64,000 nt of DNA from Eggerthellaceae bacterium. Its GTDB lineage: Bacteria > Actinomycetota > Coriobacteriia > Coriobacteriales > Eggerthellaceae. A model generated the notes under the pieces. The model made no database searches. It saw nothing but the letters and a program-made list of their open reading frames with translations, and was not told the origin of the DNA. Location: NCBI GenBank assembly GCA_009782615.1, contig WRIS01000001.1, forward strand, positions 310,001 through 374,000, read 5' to 3'. Shown in pieces: positions 16,278 to 24,684 of the stretch; position 1 is the first letter of the stretch, and each line of letters opens with the position of its first letter. Made by a program: the position numbers and the translations under genes.

Positions 16278-17411
16278 CTAGATGAAAAGGAGCGGGTCAA
16301 CCGCAACACCGTTGACTTCCACCTGGAAGTGAAGATGTGAACCGAAGCTGTTGCCAGTATTGCCCACTGCAGCAATGTTTTGCCCCCGGTCAACCCGTTG
16401 CCCAGGAGACACATAGACAGCAGAAGCGTGCATATACTTGGTCACCATGCCGCCGCCGTGGGCGATAACAACCCAGTTGCCCGCGCCACCGTTGTAGCCC
16501 CCGTCATAGGTGGCATACATAACCGTGCCGCTGTCAGCTGCATAGATAGGGGTACCAGTCGAAGCGGCGAAATCGGCACCTTGATGGAAGCGATTATCAA
16601 AAGCGCGCCAGCCAAAGGTTGAAGAAATAGAACTGCTCGGGCACGGATGGGCCAAAACGCCCGACCCTGAAACAACAGAACGTCCTGGGCTGCCGCTGGC
16701 ACCACCTTGTGCAAGCTGCTTGCGCATTGCTTCTGCAGCAGCGGCTGCCTGACGAGCACGTTCGGCTTCAAGTTCTTCTTGTACTTTGAGTTCCATTGCT
16801 TCAGCCGTAATGCTTACTGCTTCTTTTCTCAAAGTTTCTTGCGTGGCTTCAATTTGTGCTTTAAGGGTTTCTGCCTCGGCCATACGCTCAGCAGCAATTT
16901 CTGCTTGGTTGGAATATTCTTCCTGCGCAGCTTCTGCTTCAGCACGTACTTCCTTCGTTTCTTGAACAAGGTCGGCATCTTGCGTGCTGATTTTTTCAAT
17001 CATGTCCCAGCCCACGAGGAAATCCTCAAATGAAGTGGCACCTAACAACACGTCGATAAAGACGGTCGGTCCGCTTTTGTACATCTTGTGCGCCCGATTG
17101 GCGAGCTGGTCTTGCAAATCTGCGATACGCGCCTCAGCCGCAGCCATGCGTTTTTGCGCTTCTTTCATAGCCTTGGTGGCGGCTTTGTTTTCTTCAAGCG
17201 CCTTTTCGTAGTCTTCTTGCGCCTTGTTAAGATCGGTTTGCAAGACATCTATGCGTTCAAAAATGGCATCAGCTTCTGCGAAGAGTTCATCAGAAGTAAC
17301 GGCGTAAGCCATCATGTTAGGCATGCAGGAAATGACCATGATAATGGCCAGCAGGCACACCCCAATTGCATAAGGAAAGTTGAGCGTGCGTTGTTTGTTT
17401 AAGTTCAGCAT
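16278..17411 (-). CDS. Secreted M23 peptidase with N-terminal coiled coil (murein hydrolase activator-like)
   Basis: About 377 residues. A Sec signal peptide (IGVCLLAIIMVISCMPNMMAYA) is followed by a long coiled coil (about 40-230) with the CwlO/PcsB-like patch SFEDFLVGWDMIEKISTQD, an Ala/Glu-rich hinge, then a LytM (M23) domain with HQGADFA, the HxH motif SHLHFQVEVNG and IYAADSGTV. It should cleave peptidoglycan cross-bridges or activate another amidase outside the membrane. The ATG at 17411 has AGG 5 nt upstream. It is divergent from a paralogous coiled-coil protein with an NlpC/P60 domain, and first in the run towards der. Confidence 0.88.
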   Translation of the reverse strand: MLNLNKQRTLNFPYAIGVCLLAIIMVISCMPNMMAYAVTSDELFAEADAIFERIDVLQTDLNKAQEDYEKALEENKAATKAMKEAQKRMAAAEARIADLQDQLANRAHKMYKSGPTVFIDVLLGATSFEDFLVGWDMIEKISTQDADLVQETKEVRAEAEAAQEEYSNQAEIAAERMAEAETLKAQIEATQETLRKEAVSITAEAMELKVQEELEAERARQAAAAAEAMRKQLAQGGASGSPGRSVVSGSGVLAHPCPSSSISSTFGWRAFDNRFHQGADFAASTGTPIYAADSGTVMYATYDGGYNGGAGNWVVIAHGGGMVTKYMHASAVYVSPGQRVDRGQNIAAVGNTGNSFGSHLHFQVEVNGVAVDPLLFI

Positions 17412-17596
17412 ATGCACCTGTTTCTAATATTGCAGCTTATGTTGCTGCGTAGGCGATGATACCAAAGTTGCTGAAAAATTGCTAATTTTTCGCCTTTATT
17501 CCCCGCAGAAGTTCACAAAGTTATGGATATATCATCACATTCTCGCCGTTTACTCACAGACTTTTGTGAGACAGTTATGAAGGGCTTTGGGAAAAT

Positions 17597-17625
17597 TTGG
17601 GATTTCCGCTCGAGGATGGTATCAT
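17597..17625 (+). promoter_or_regulatory. Promoter of the NlpC/P60 gene
   Basis: -35 TTGGGA (17597-17602), 17-bp spacer, -10 TATCAT (17620-17625), 53 bp before the chosen ATG at 17679. Its location supports that start rather than the upstream ATG at 17523. The rest of this 267-bp divergent gap shows no other clear element. Confidence 0.55.
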
Positions 17626-17678
17626 CGTATGCTGCACACGAACCTGGACTAAAGCACGTGCTCAATCAAGGAGGTTTT

Positions 17679-18746
17679 ATGAGAGAGCATAAACAAAGAA
17701 TCAGCAGGCGAGCGTTTCTTGGCGGTGCCGCAGCAATCGGAGCCGCATATCTTGCAAATCCCGCTATCGCTTACGCAACACCGACTGCCGCTGAAAAGCA
17801 GGCGGAAGCTGATGCTGTGCGCGCACAAGTCATCGAAATGCACGCAGAACTCCTGCAGGCATCCGATGATTATTTTGCCGCACTTGATGAATATGAAGCA
17901 GCCACCGCAGCCAAAAATGCGGCACAAGTTCGTATCGACGATACGAACCGCAAAATTGCCGCGGTTCAAAACAAACTGGGAACCCGCGCGCGAAGCATGT
18001 ATCGCAGCGGTGGGTCGTCGTTTCTCGAAATTCTTCTTGCTGCACGAAGCTTTGAAGAATTCGCAACCAACTGGGATATTCTCAATCACATGAATCAAAG
18101 TGATGCCGACATGGTCGAAGAAGCAAAAGACCTGCGTGCTCAGATTGAAGAAGAGAAAGCCGAATTTGCACGTCAAGAAGCAATCGCCGAAGAAAAAACC
18201 GCGCTTGCCAAGACCATCAAGGAAAAAGCTGAAGCAACCGTAGTCGAATTGGAAGCGCTCCTTGAAACCCTTGACGAAGAAGCGCGCAAACTGCTTGAAG
18301 CAGAACAACGCGCAGCCGCTGAAGCTGAAGCTGCTCGCCAGCGTGCCGCCGCCGAAGCCGCCTCAGGCAATGGTGCGGTATTCACCCCAGGCGGAACCAA
18401 CATTCCTTCGCAAGGGTCGGTAATTGATTATGCCATCAGCCGTCTGGGCTGCCCCTATGTGTGGGGAGCAACAGGACCGAACACCTTTGACTGTTCAGGC
18501 CTTACGTCATGGTGCTATAACCAAATCGGTATCTGGATTACGCGCACAACCTATACGCAGTATGCGCGCGCAAACGCCATTCTTCCCGTCAGTTCCGCTG
18601 AACCAGGAGACGTGCTCTACAACGGCGGACACGTGGGACTTGCCACCAAGCATGGCGGCGGAGAATACATCCATGCGCCGCAAACGGGAGACGTGGTGCG
18701 CTATTCTACCTGGGCGCAGTTTTATTGTGCCTTGCGCTTTAGGTAA
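17679..18746 (+). CDS. Tat-exported NlpC/P60 peptidoglycan hydrolase with N-terminal coiled coil
   Basis: 355 residues. The start MREHKQRISRRAFLGGAAAI is a twin-arginine signal (SRRAFLGG) ending near AIAYA. A coiled coil (about 45-250) contains SFEEFATNWDILNHMNQSD, clearly homologous to the divergent M23 protein. The C-terminal NlpC/P60 domain has the catalytic Cys in FDCSGLTSWCYN, the His in GGHVGLATKHG and the third polar residue in YIHAPQTGD. It should cut gamma-D-glutamyl-diamino acid bonds at septum or wall. AAGGAGG lies 4 nt before the ATG. Tat export of such an enzyme is unusual; most use Sec. Confidence 0.9.
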   Translation: MREHKQRISRRAFLGGAAAIGAAYLANPAIAYATPTAAEKQAEADAVRAQVIEMHAELLQASDDYFAALDEYEAATAAKNAAQVRIDDTNRKIAAVQNKLGTRARSMYRSGGSSFLEILLAARSFEEFATNWDILNHMNQSDADMVEEAKDLRAQIEEEKAEFARQEAIAEEKTALAKTIKEKAEATVVELEALLETLDEEARKLLEAEQRAAAEAEAARQRAAAEAASGNGAVFTPGGTNIPSQGSVIDYAISRLGCPYVWGATGPNTFDCSGLTSWCYNQIGIWITRTTYTQYARANAILPVSSAEPGDVLYNGGHVGLATKHGGGEYIHAPQTGDVVRYSTWAQFYCALRFR

Positions 18747-18787
18747 TTTGAGTTTTAGCTTGTTTGTTGGGTGATTGCTGAGAGGTT

Positions 18788-19624
18788 TTAGAGAGCTTCG
18801 ATGAAGGTCACGACCGCTTCTATTTGATCCTCAGGCGTGGATGCCCCTGCTGTCACCCCAATGATTTCACACCCCTCAAACCAAGAGGGTTCTATTTCAT
18901 CAGGCGTTTCGATATGATACGAACGCGCACACCGTGCCTTGCAGATGTCAAATAAGCGCGAAGTATTCGATGAATTGCGCCCGCCGATAACCACGAGAGC
19001 ATCCACTTCTTCGGCAAGTTCACCAGCGGCTTCTTGGCGCTGACGCGTCGCAAAACAAATCGTGTTTTTCACGATAGGTTGCAAACCGCGCTCTTCGAGA
19101 GCCGCCACCACCGCATCAAGGTTTTCCTTCGCCTGCGTCGTTTGCACCACGATACCAATCGGCTCTTCGATTACCTCAGGCAATTCGCTTGCGTCACCCA
19201 CCACCAGCACCGCGCGCCCGTCAACCTGTGCATACGCCGTCATGCCCTCAACTTCAGGGTGTCCGCTCTCACCAACGATGATGACGTGATAGCCTTGCTC
19301 GGCAAGAGAAGCTGCCGCTTTCTGGGCACGAGCGACATGGGGGCAGGTTGCGTCAATGAGCGCAATCCCCTTTTCTTCGGCATCTATCTTTACCTGCGGA
19401 ATCACGCCGTGGCTGCGGATAATCACCATTCCCCCGTCGAGACCATCGAGGGAAGCGGCAACAGAAACACCGCGCCCCTCGAGTTCGTTTACCACCTGAG
19501 GATTGTGGATCAAAGGACCCAAGGTGTGCGCGACATCGCCATCAAGGATGGTGGCATACGCCATATCGAGGGCACGCTGAACCCCGTAACAAGCACCAGC
19601 ATGTCGGGCTTTAACCACTTTCAT
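18788..19624 (-). CDS. ispH: 4-hydroxy-3-methylbut-2-enyl diphosphate reductase (IspH/LytB)
   Basis: Last enzyme of the MEP isoprenoid pathway, a [4Fe-4S] protein giving IPP and DMAPP. 278 residues with the three cluster cysteines in AGACYGVQ, DATCPHV and NTICFATRQRQ, substrate motifs GPLIHNPQVV, RSHGV and GESGHPEV, and the C-terminal GGRNSSNTSRL and GVTAGASTP. The start overlaps plsC by 4 bp (ATGA), so translational coupling is likely. The cmk-plsC-ispH order is conserved in actinobacteria and clostridia. Confidence 0.97.
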   Translation of the reverse strand: MKVVKARHAGACYGVQRALDMAYATILDGDVAHTLGPLIHNPQVVNELEGRGVSVAASLDGLDGGMVIIRSHGVIPQVKIDAEEKGIALIDATCPHVARAQKAAASLAEQGYHVIIVGESGHPEVEGMTAYAQVDGRAVLVVGDASELPEVIEEPIGIVVQTTQAKENLDAVVAALEERGLQPIVKNTICFATRQRQEAAGELAEEVDALVVIGGRNSSNTSRLFDICKARCARSYHIETPDEIEPSWFEGCEIIGVTAGASTPEDQIEAVVTFIEAL

Positions 19625-20484
19625 GATTGACCCCCGCGTACTAAATTTGGGGTAGCGGCTGAAGCAGGCGCCTTGACCTGTAAAGCAAGCAACTCTTCGG
19701 TGGTGTGGGGCGCTATCGGGTGTTGCCTAAAAAATGCGGCATAATCTTTTGATGTCGGGAAAAGAACAACCATATCAACTTCGTCAGCTGGGCAGCGCAA
19801 AGAAAGCGCGAAGCATTCACGCATCACGTACCAAGAACACGCATCAAGGCGTTCTTCTTTAGGAAGAATGTCGAAATCCGACAACAATAAAGGCGCGCCG
19901 AATTCAACCGTTACCTTCGGGAAGCGCACGAACTTGCCTTTTTGCTTGATGAGTTCGGCATCACGCACGGTCATGGGCAAAAGCGGCGCTTTCCCCATGC
20001 GTGCTATCATCGCAACTCCTGAATGTATTTCGGAAGGTTTGGTACCTCTTCCCCGCCTCGTTCCTTCGGGATAAACGCCCACCACTTCGCAATTCTTCAG
20101 CATGCGAGCGGCACGTTTTATCGCGGTAAGGTCGGCGGTGTTGCGCTTAACGGGAAACGCCCCCACGCGAGAAATAACGTGACCAAAAAATCCGCCTGCG
20201 TTGTCAAACAGGTCATCGCGCGCAAAAAAGCGCGCCCATTGCGTGGGGCGAACGCTTAAGTAAAGAAACACCGTATCAAGAAACGAGGTGTGATTGCACA
20301 CCAAGACAACGCCGCTTTTTTGGTAGAAGCCTCGTAAGTTTTCGATGCCCTCCACCCGATAGCGAAAGGCTATTTTGCAAACAGCGAACAAGACCCCGTA
20401 CAAGAAATTACCCACTCCATGAGGGATTTCCTTTTCACGAGAAAGACCGCCCAGGGGGCTGTCCCACATTTGTTCCATGCGCAC
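19621..20484 (-). CDS. plsC: 1-acyl-sn-glycerol-3-phosphate acyltransferase (PlsC)
   Basis: Makes phosphatidic acid from lysophosphatidic acid. HX4D motif NHTSFLD, phosphate-binding VYPEGTRRGRG, and the PLLPMTV block. A hydrophobic stretch at VGNFLYGVLFAVCKIAF probably anchors it to the membrane. I favour a GTG start at 20484 with GAGG six nt upstream (287 residues); the ATG two codons later is equivalent, and the frame to 20541 overlaps cmk by 49 bp. The last 80 residues are more variable, with a CPADEVDMVVLFP segment. Confidence 0.9.
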   Translation of the reverse strand: MRMEQMWDSPLGGLSREKEIPHGVGNFLYGVLFAVCKIAFRYRVEGIENLRGFYQKSGVVLVCNHTSFLDTVFLYLSVRPTQWARFFARDDLFDNAGGFFGHVISRVGAFPVKRNTADLTAIKRAARMLKNCEVVGVYPEGTRRGRGTKPSEIHSGVAMIARMGKAPLLPMTVRDAELIKQKGKFVRFPKVTVEFGAPLLLSDFDILPKEERLDACSWYVMRECFALSLRCPADEVDMVVLFPTSKDYAAFFRQHPIAPHTTEELLALQVKAPASAATPNLVRGGQS

Positions 20485-20492
20485 AAAAAACC

Positions 20493-21185
20493 TCAAGCCT
20501 GTTGCCTTTCGTTTGCTGACTTTTCTTTTGCCAGCGCACAAATTTTGTCGATTACCACTTCGATGTAATATTCGGTCGTATCAAGAATAATCGCGTCATC
20601 AGCCGCACAAAGGGGCGACATTTCACGCGAGGAATCGTATTCGTCGCGCCGTTTCAAATCGGCGAGCACTTCTGCGTAGTCAAACGACCCGATATTGCGG
20701 TCAACGTTTTGCCGAACACGGCGATGCGCCCGTTCTTCATCACTGGCGGTAAGGAAAATCTTGAGTTCAGCGTCGGGGAATACCACCGTACCGATATCGC
20801 GCCCCTCAACCACGTAGTCGCCGCCCTGACCGATGCGCTGTTGTTGCGCAACAAGCGCCACGCGAACGGCGGGAGCAGCAGATACGGGACTGACCGCTTT
20901 GTCGATTTCGGTGGTACGGATGGCATCAGTTACTTCTACCCCATCGATAAAAACCTGCTTAGGGATAGGGTCTCCTGCCGTGTGCCCAAAGGTGATTTCC
21001 TTTGCAAGGGCAAGCGCACCGAGAGATTCATTGTCGTCAAAAGCAACACCTTCTTGTAGTGCCTGCCAGGCAATAGCGCGATACATTGCCCCTGTGTCTA
21101 AGCAGGAAAAGCCCAGCGTTTTCGCAACGGCTTTCGCAACCGTTGATTTGCCCGCCCCTGAAGGTCCGTCAATCGCGATAATCAT
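20493..21185 (-). CDS. cmk: (d)CMP kinase
   Basis: Phosphorylates CMP/dCMP. 230 residues with P-loop IDGPSGAGKSTVAKAVAK, YRAIAW, the nucleotide-binding VVEGRDIGTVVFPDA and RRVRQNVDR lid. Its ATG overlaps the aroA stop (TAATG), indicating coupling. Normal length and composition. Confidence 0.97.
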   Translation of the reverse strand: MIIAIDGPSGAGKSTVAKAVAKTLGFSCLDTGAMYRAIAWQALQEGVAFDDNESLGALALAKEITFGHTAGDPIPKQVFIDGVEVTDAIRTTEIDKAVSPVSAAPAVRVALVAQQQRIGQGGDYVVEGRDIGTVVFPDAELKIFLTASDEERAHRRVRQNVDRNIGSFDYAEVLADLKRRDEYDSSREMSPLCAADDAIILDTTEYYIEVVIDKICALAKEKSANERQQA

Positions 21186-22510
21186 TAGGTGAGCCTTTCA
21201 ATATCTTGCAAAAAGTGAGGGTAGCTTATTTTCACCGAATCGAAATTCTTCACCTGCACGGGAGCGTTTCCTGCGAGCCCTGCTATTGCCCAGGTCATCG
21301 CAAGACGATGATCGTTTTTTGAATCGAAAACGGTTTCAGGGGACAGCTGCAAACCAGGTTGCCCTTCGACGTATAAATCGCTTCCGTCCATCCAGGCATC
21401 CACGCCAATCAGTCCAAGACCTTCCAAAATCGCTTCGATGCGGTCGGTTTCTTTCACGCGCAGTTCATCGACTTCGCGAAACACCGTAACCCCTTTGGCA
21501 AACGCTGCCACCAGTGACAGTATCGGCACTTCATCTACGATGGTCGGTATTTTATCCGCAGGGATTTCACACCCGCGAAGCAATCCCGAAAAACGCACTT
21601 CGATGGTGCCAAAAGGCTCTTTTCCCGCCGAACCCTTATGGCGAACGAGTACGTCGGCACCCATGCGCTCAAGGGTGCGCACAAACCCGATGCGAGCAGT
21701 GTTGAGGCTCACGTTTTCGATGACGATATCGCTATCCTTCACCAGCACTGCTGCACAAGTCAGAAAGGCCGCCGATGAAGGGTCACCAGGTACTTTGAGC
21801 TCGCAGGCTTTGAGAAGGGATGGCCCTTTCACACTTGCCGTGCGGTCGGCCGCCGTCGTCACAGCGCCGAATTCGGGCAACATGAGTTCGGTGTGGTTGC
21901 GCGAAGGCGAAGGTTCATTGAGGGTGGTTGTGCCCTGCGCGTACAAACCCGCCAGCAAAACGGCAGTTTTCAGCTGAGCCGAAGACATAGGAGCCGCATA
22001 CGAGATAGCCTTAAGATTTTTCGTGCCGTGAACAGTTATCGGGAGCAATTCTTGCCCGTCGGGGGCAAACCGTACGCCCATTTTCATAAGCGGTGCGGTA
22101 ATGCGGCGCATAGGACGCCTTTGCAAGGAAGCGTCGCCTGTTACCGTGACATCGAGTTCCCACGGGGCAAGCACACCCATAAGCAAACGCGCCGTGGTGC
22201 CCGAATTGCCGCAATCGATTGGTTCATCGGGTTGAACAGGACCGTTCTCCCCCCACCCAACTACCGTGCCCGCAAGACTTCCGTCTGCCTGGCTTTCAAG
22301 CTTCACCTGTGCACCCAGCTTTTCTACTGCCGCGATGGACGAACGCACGTCTCCCGAATCGAGCACGCCTGAAATGTGAGAGGTGCCCTTCGCCATTGCC
22401 GAGAACAAAATGGCGCGATGCGAAATGCTTTTGTCGCCAGGCACCTTGGTTGTTCCTTTCAAAGGAACACCGAGCGGTTCAATGGTGGTTTGTTGTGATT
22501 TATTCAACAT
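21185..22510 (-). CDS. aroA: 3-phosphoshikimate 1-carboxyvinyltransferase (EPSP synthase)
   Basis: Sixth step of the shikimate pathway. 441 residues with PGDKSISHRAILFSAMAKG, the PEP-binding DCGNSGTTARLLMG, RRPM, SAQLKTAVLLAGL, and the late catalytic region DEVPILSLVAAFAKG and RVKETDR. Overlaps the end of tyrA by 11 bp. With TyrA upstream it forms an aromatic amino acid unit fused to the cmk-plsC-ispH run. Confidence 0.96.
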   Translation of the reverse strand: MLNKSQQTTIEPLGVPLKGTTKVPGDKSISHRAILFSAMAKGTSHISGVLDSGDVRSSIAAVEKLGAQVKLESQADGSLAGTVVGWGENGPVQPDEPIDCGNSGTTARLLMGVLAPWELDVTVTGDASLQRRPMRRITAPLMKMGVRFAPDGQELLPITVHGTKNLKAISYAAPMSSAQLKTAVLLAGLYAQGTTTLNEPSPSRNHTELMLPEFGAVTTAADRTASVKGPSLLKACELKVPGDPSSAAFLTCAAVLVKDSDIVIENVSLNTARIGFVRTLERMGADVLVRHKGSAGKEPFGTIEVRFSGLLRGCEIPADKIPTIVDEVPILSLVAAFAKGVTVFREVDELRVKETDRIEAILEGLGLIGVDAWMDGSDLYVEGQPGLQLSPETVFDSKNDHRLAMTWAIAGLAGNAPVQVKNFDSVKISYPHFLQDIERLT

Positions 22511-23648
22511 GACTGTGTTCCTTAGGACTCAAAGGGCTAAACGATACGGAAAAACCAGCGGCAATCAGATGTCCCGACAACTGCCCGAAATCGCCTTCGT
22601 CGGTCAGGATTAAACTTAACACCGCGCTGCTTTCCGTGACATGGTCGATTTCGATAGATTGGATATTGCAACCAACTTGAGATGCGATAGTGGTCACTTC
22701 GGCGATAACGCCTGTGCGGTCATGCATGGGAATGCGCACTTCTAAGAGTTTTTCAGTCGAGGGCACCCAGGCAATCGGCAACGCGCGGCGTGCTTCGGCA
22801 GCGTCGTGGAGTAATGCCGTCATCTGCTGCTTGTCTTTTTCGAGGAGGGATTTCTCGAATTGAGCAATGATTTCTTGCATTTCGCTAAGACCTTGGCTGA
22901 GCGCATGAGCGTTGTCGAAAGCGATGCCGCACCACAGTTCGGGTGAGCCTGCTGCGATGCGCGTGGAATCCTTAAAGCCGCCCGCAGCCAGACGGAAAAG
23001 TGATTGTTGGTCGTCAGCATGACGGCACGCCAGCTGAACGAGCGCAGAAGCAACCAGATGAGGCACGTGGCTTACGATTGCAACCGCTTCGTCGTGGTCT
23101 TCGCGCGGAAGTGATATAACGCGCGCCCCGAACCCCGTGAAGAGTTCGTGAAGCTTTTGGAAGTGTTCGGCATCGGTGTTGGCATCGGGACACAGTATCC
23201 AGTGAGCGCCTTGAAACAGGTCGGGCTTAGCGCCTTCGATGCCGTTTTTTTCAGAGCCTGCCATGGGATGACCAGGGACATAATTAAAGGGATGGGAAAG
23301 AAGGCTGGTCGCCTGTTCGCTGATGTGCGATTTCGTGGAAACGGTATCGGTGATAATGCCCGAGTATTCCCACGCGGCGAATTTTTCGAAGTAGAGCCCG
23401 ACCGCCGCAACGGGTGTTGCGATTACGGCAAGGTCGCATTTGGTTTTCATGAAGGCTTCAAAGGCGGGGTCATCAGGGGTGAAGGCTTCGTCTATCCAAG
23501 CCTTTTCGAGCGCTTTGTCAAGCGTTTCTGAGCATATGTCAACACCAACAAGGTGCAGGTCAGAATCGAGCGCTTTGCACGCCCCCGCAAACGATGCCCC
23601 AATAAGACCCAAGCCTATTACGGCAATATGCTTTATGCCTTCATTCAA
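22500..23648 (-). CDS. tyrA: Prephenate dehydrogenase with C-terminal ACT-like domain
   Basis: Oxidative decarboxylation of prephenate for tyrosine synthesis. 382 residues: NAD-binding VIGLGLIGASFA, ATPVAAV, TDTVSTKS, the active-site HPMAGSEKNGIEGA, SHVPHLVASALV and GGFKDSTRIAAGSPELW. The last 80 residues (EVRIPMHDRTGVIAEVTTIA) look like an ACT domain, so tyrosine feedback is likely. First gene of the aroA-cmk-plsC-ispH transcript; a 7-bp inverted repeat lies about 80 bp upstream. Confidence 0.94.
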   Translation of the reverse strand: MNEGIKHIAVIGLGLIGASFAGACKALDSDLHLVGVDICSETLDKALEKAWIDEAFTPDDPAFEAFMKTKCDLAVIATPVAAVGLYFEKFAAWEYSGIITDTVSTKSHISEQATSLLSHPFNYVPGHPMAGSEKNGIEGAKPDLFQGAHWILCPDANTDAEHFQKLHELFTGFGARVISLPREDHDEAVAIVSHVPHLVASALVQLACRHADDQQSLFRLAAGGFKDSTRIAAGSPELWCGIAFDNAHALSQGLSEMQEIIAQFEKSLLEKDKQQMTALLHDAAEARRALPIAWVPSTEKLLEVRIPMHDRTGVIAEVTTIASQVGCNIQSIEIDHVTESSAVLSLILTDEGDFGQLSGHLIAAGFSVSFSPLSPKEHSHVE

Positions 23649-23726
23649 AGAATTCCCTGTCTTTCGTTGTCGTTGTAAGTTGCGTCAACGTATACCACAA
23701 GCCTTGCTCATACACCCATTCTAGCA

Positions 23727-23748
23727 TTATCTCAAGGCTGCGAGATAA
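23727..23748. promoter_or_regulatory. Inverted repeat upstream of tyrA
   Basis: TTATCTC (23727-23733) and GAGATAA (23742-23748) are perfect complements separated by 8 bp, in the tyrA promoter region next to a -10-like TAGAAT on the minus strand. It could be an operator for an aromatic amino acid repressor or a leader hairpin. It has no U-tract, so it is not an intrinsic terminator. Confidence 0.4.
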
Positions 23749-23835
23749 GTTCTTTCTGTGCGTCTTTTGTTTCAACGAAAGAAAAATCTTTGACTTTTGC
23801 AGGAAAAACAGATTGGAGCGCCCCGCTCTGGAAAG

Positions 23836-24555
23836 CTAACCACCAAGAAGTTGTTTAGGAATGTTATACCCATTAACCCCAACAACTTGCCAGGTTTTTT
23901 CATTCCCGTAAATAAAGGGACGAAGAACGACGGTGTCGGTTGCGGTTCGATGGATGTTCGTGTCAAAGTCAGAACCGCCGTCTACGACTTTGGTCTTACC
24001 GTCCAGTACCCATGCTTCTCTTTGGTCATAGCGATTTCTGGGAGCTTCTGTTCCGTTTGAAGGGTAGCATTGGTAGAGGTCTACCGTTGCTGTATAGGTA
24101 CCATCGCCGTTATAGACAAACTTTGAAACATTGCACCACTCCTGAGGCAGATAGCCCTGTCCACCAGGGCGATAGTAGCCATTGCGATAAGCGGGGAAGC
24201 TGTATTCGGTGGAATCAACAGCTTCGTGATTGATTTTTTCAACCCCAAAATAACGCTTAGCCGAAGCTTCTACCCATTCTTTTGGAATAGCTTCGACAAG
24301 ACGCCCAGGATCAAATCCTTCCCATTCCGCTGGAACATCTTCGCCCCATTTCCTCGGGATAAGCTCGCCTGGGATGCCCTGCTCTTTGCTGTGTATTACG
24401 CCAAAGGTAACCACATCTATGTCCGAAGAAATCCGCGACAGCGGTGTGAAAATTGTAAACGCATCAAAAAACTTGTTAAGTTCTTGATAGTCTACGCTTG
24501 TCATGTTGTGAATAAGGTTGGTACCCAGTGGTTCGTTTCTGGGGTAATTCAACAT
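23836..24555 (-). CDS. Hypothetical protein, possibly the remnant of a longer surface protein
   Basis: 239 residues that I do not recognise. Soluble, no signal peptide, rich in Tyr/Trp/Asn/Gly, with short strands typical of a beta-structured extracellular or lipoprotein domain (GDGTYTATVDLYQCYP, NEKTWQVVGVNGYNIPKQLLGG). The ATG at 24555 has no Shine-Dalgarno and lies in a duplicated 18-bp segment with an in-frame stop just upstream; the next Met (24504) has no site either. I infer that the 5' part of an older gene was lost. It may not be expressed. Its ends face the tyrA and acyl-CoA dehydrogenase genes. Confidence 0.5.
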   Translation of the reverse strand: MLNYPRNEPLGTNLIHNMTSVDYQELNKFFDAFTIFTPLSRISSDIDVVTFGVIHSKEQGIPGELIPRKWGEDVPAEWEGFDPGRLVEAIPKEWVEASAKRYFGVEKINHEAVDSTEYSFPAYRNGYYRPGGQGYLPQEWCNVSKFVYNGDGTYTATVDLYQCYPSNGTEAPRNRYDQREAWVLDGKTKVVDGGSDFDTNIHRTATDTVVLRPFIYGNEKTWQVVGVNGYNIPKQLLGG

Positions 24556-24580
24556 TAGGCGTTGGGGTAATTATACATTA
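24540..24580. repeat. 18-bp direct repeat at the 5' end of the orphan ORF
   Basis: The plus-strand sequence TGGGGTAATTCAACATTA (24540-24557) recurs as TGGGGTAATTATACATTA (24563-24580), 16 of 18 identical, 23 bp apart. Each copy would begin with ATG and encode a similar start (MLNYP and MYNYP); the upstream copy stops after seven codons. Confidence 0.7.
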
Positions 24581-24610
24581 GATGATGTTTACCCAGTACA
24601 GGAGGGATGC

Positions 24611-24642
24611 AAAAGAGGACAGCTAGGCGACTGTCCTCTTTT
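24611..24642 (-). terminator. Terminator of the flavin reductase / acyl-CoA dehydrogenase operon
   Basis: AAAAGAGGACA (24611-24621) pairs perfectly with TGTCCTCTTTT (24632-24642): an 11-bp stem (12 with an inner G-C pair) and a T4 tail in either direction. It lies 43 bp beyond the acyl-CoA dehydrogenase stop. Confidence 0.88.
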
Positions 24643-24684
24643 GTAAGGGGGTGCTTATACGGCTTATAGCTCTCGGACGATTCC

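Noticed and set aside
16268-16414. Upstream extension of the DUF512 gene (49 codons)
   Set aside because: Overlaps the catalytic end of the M23 gene and encodes no conserved sequence.
17523-17678. Upstream extension of the NlpC/P60 gene (52 codons)
   Set aside because: The promoter lies inside this stretch and the Tat signal with a strong RBS begins at 17679.
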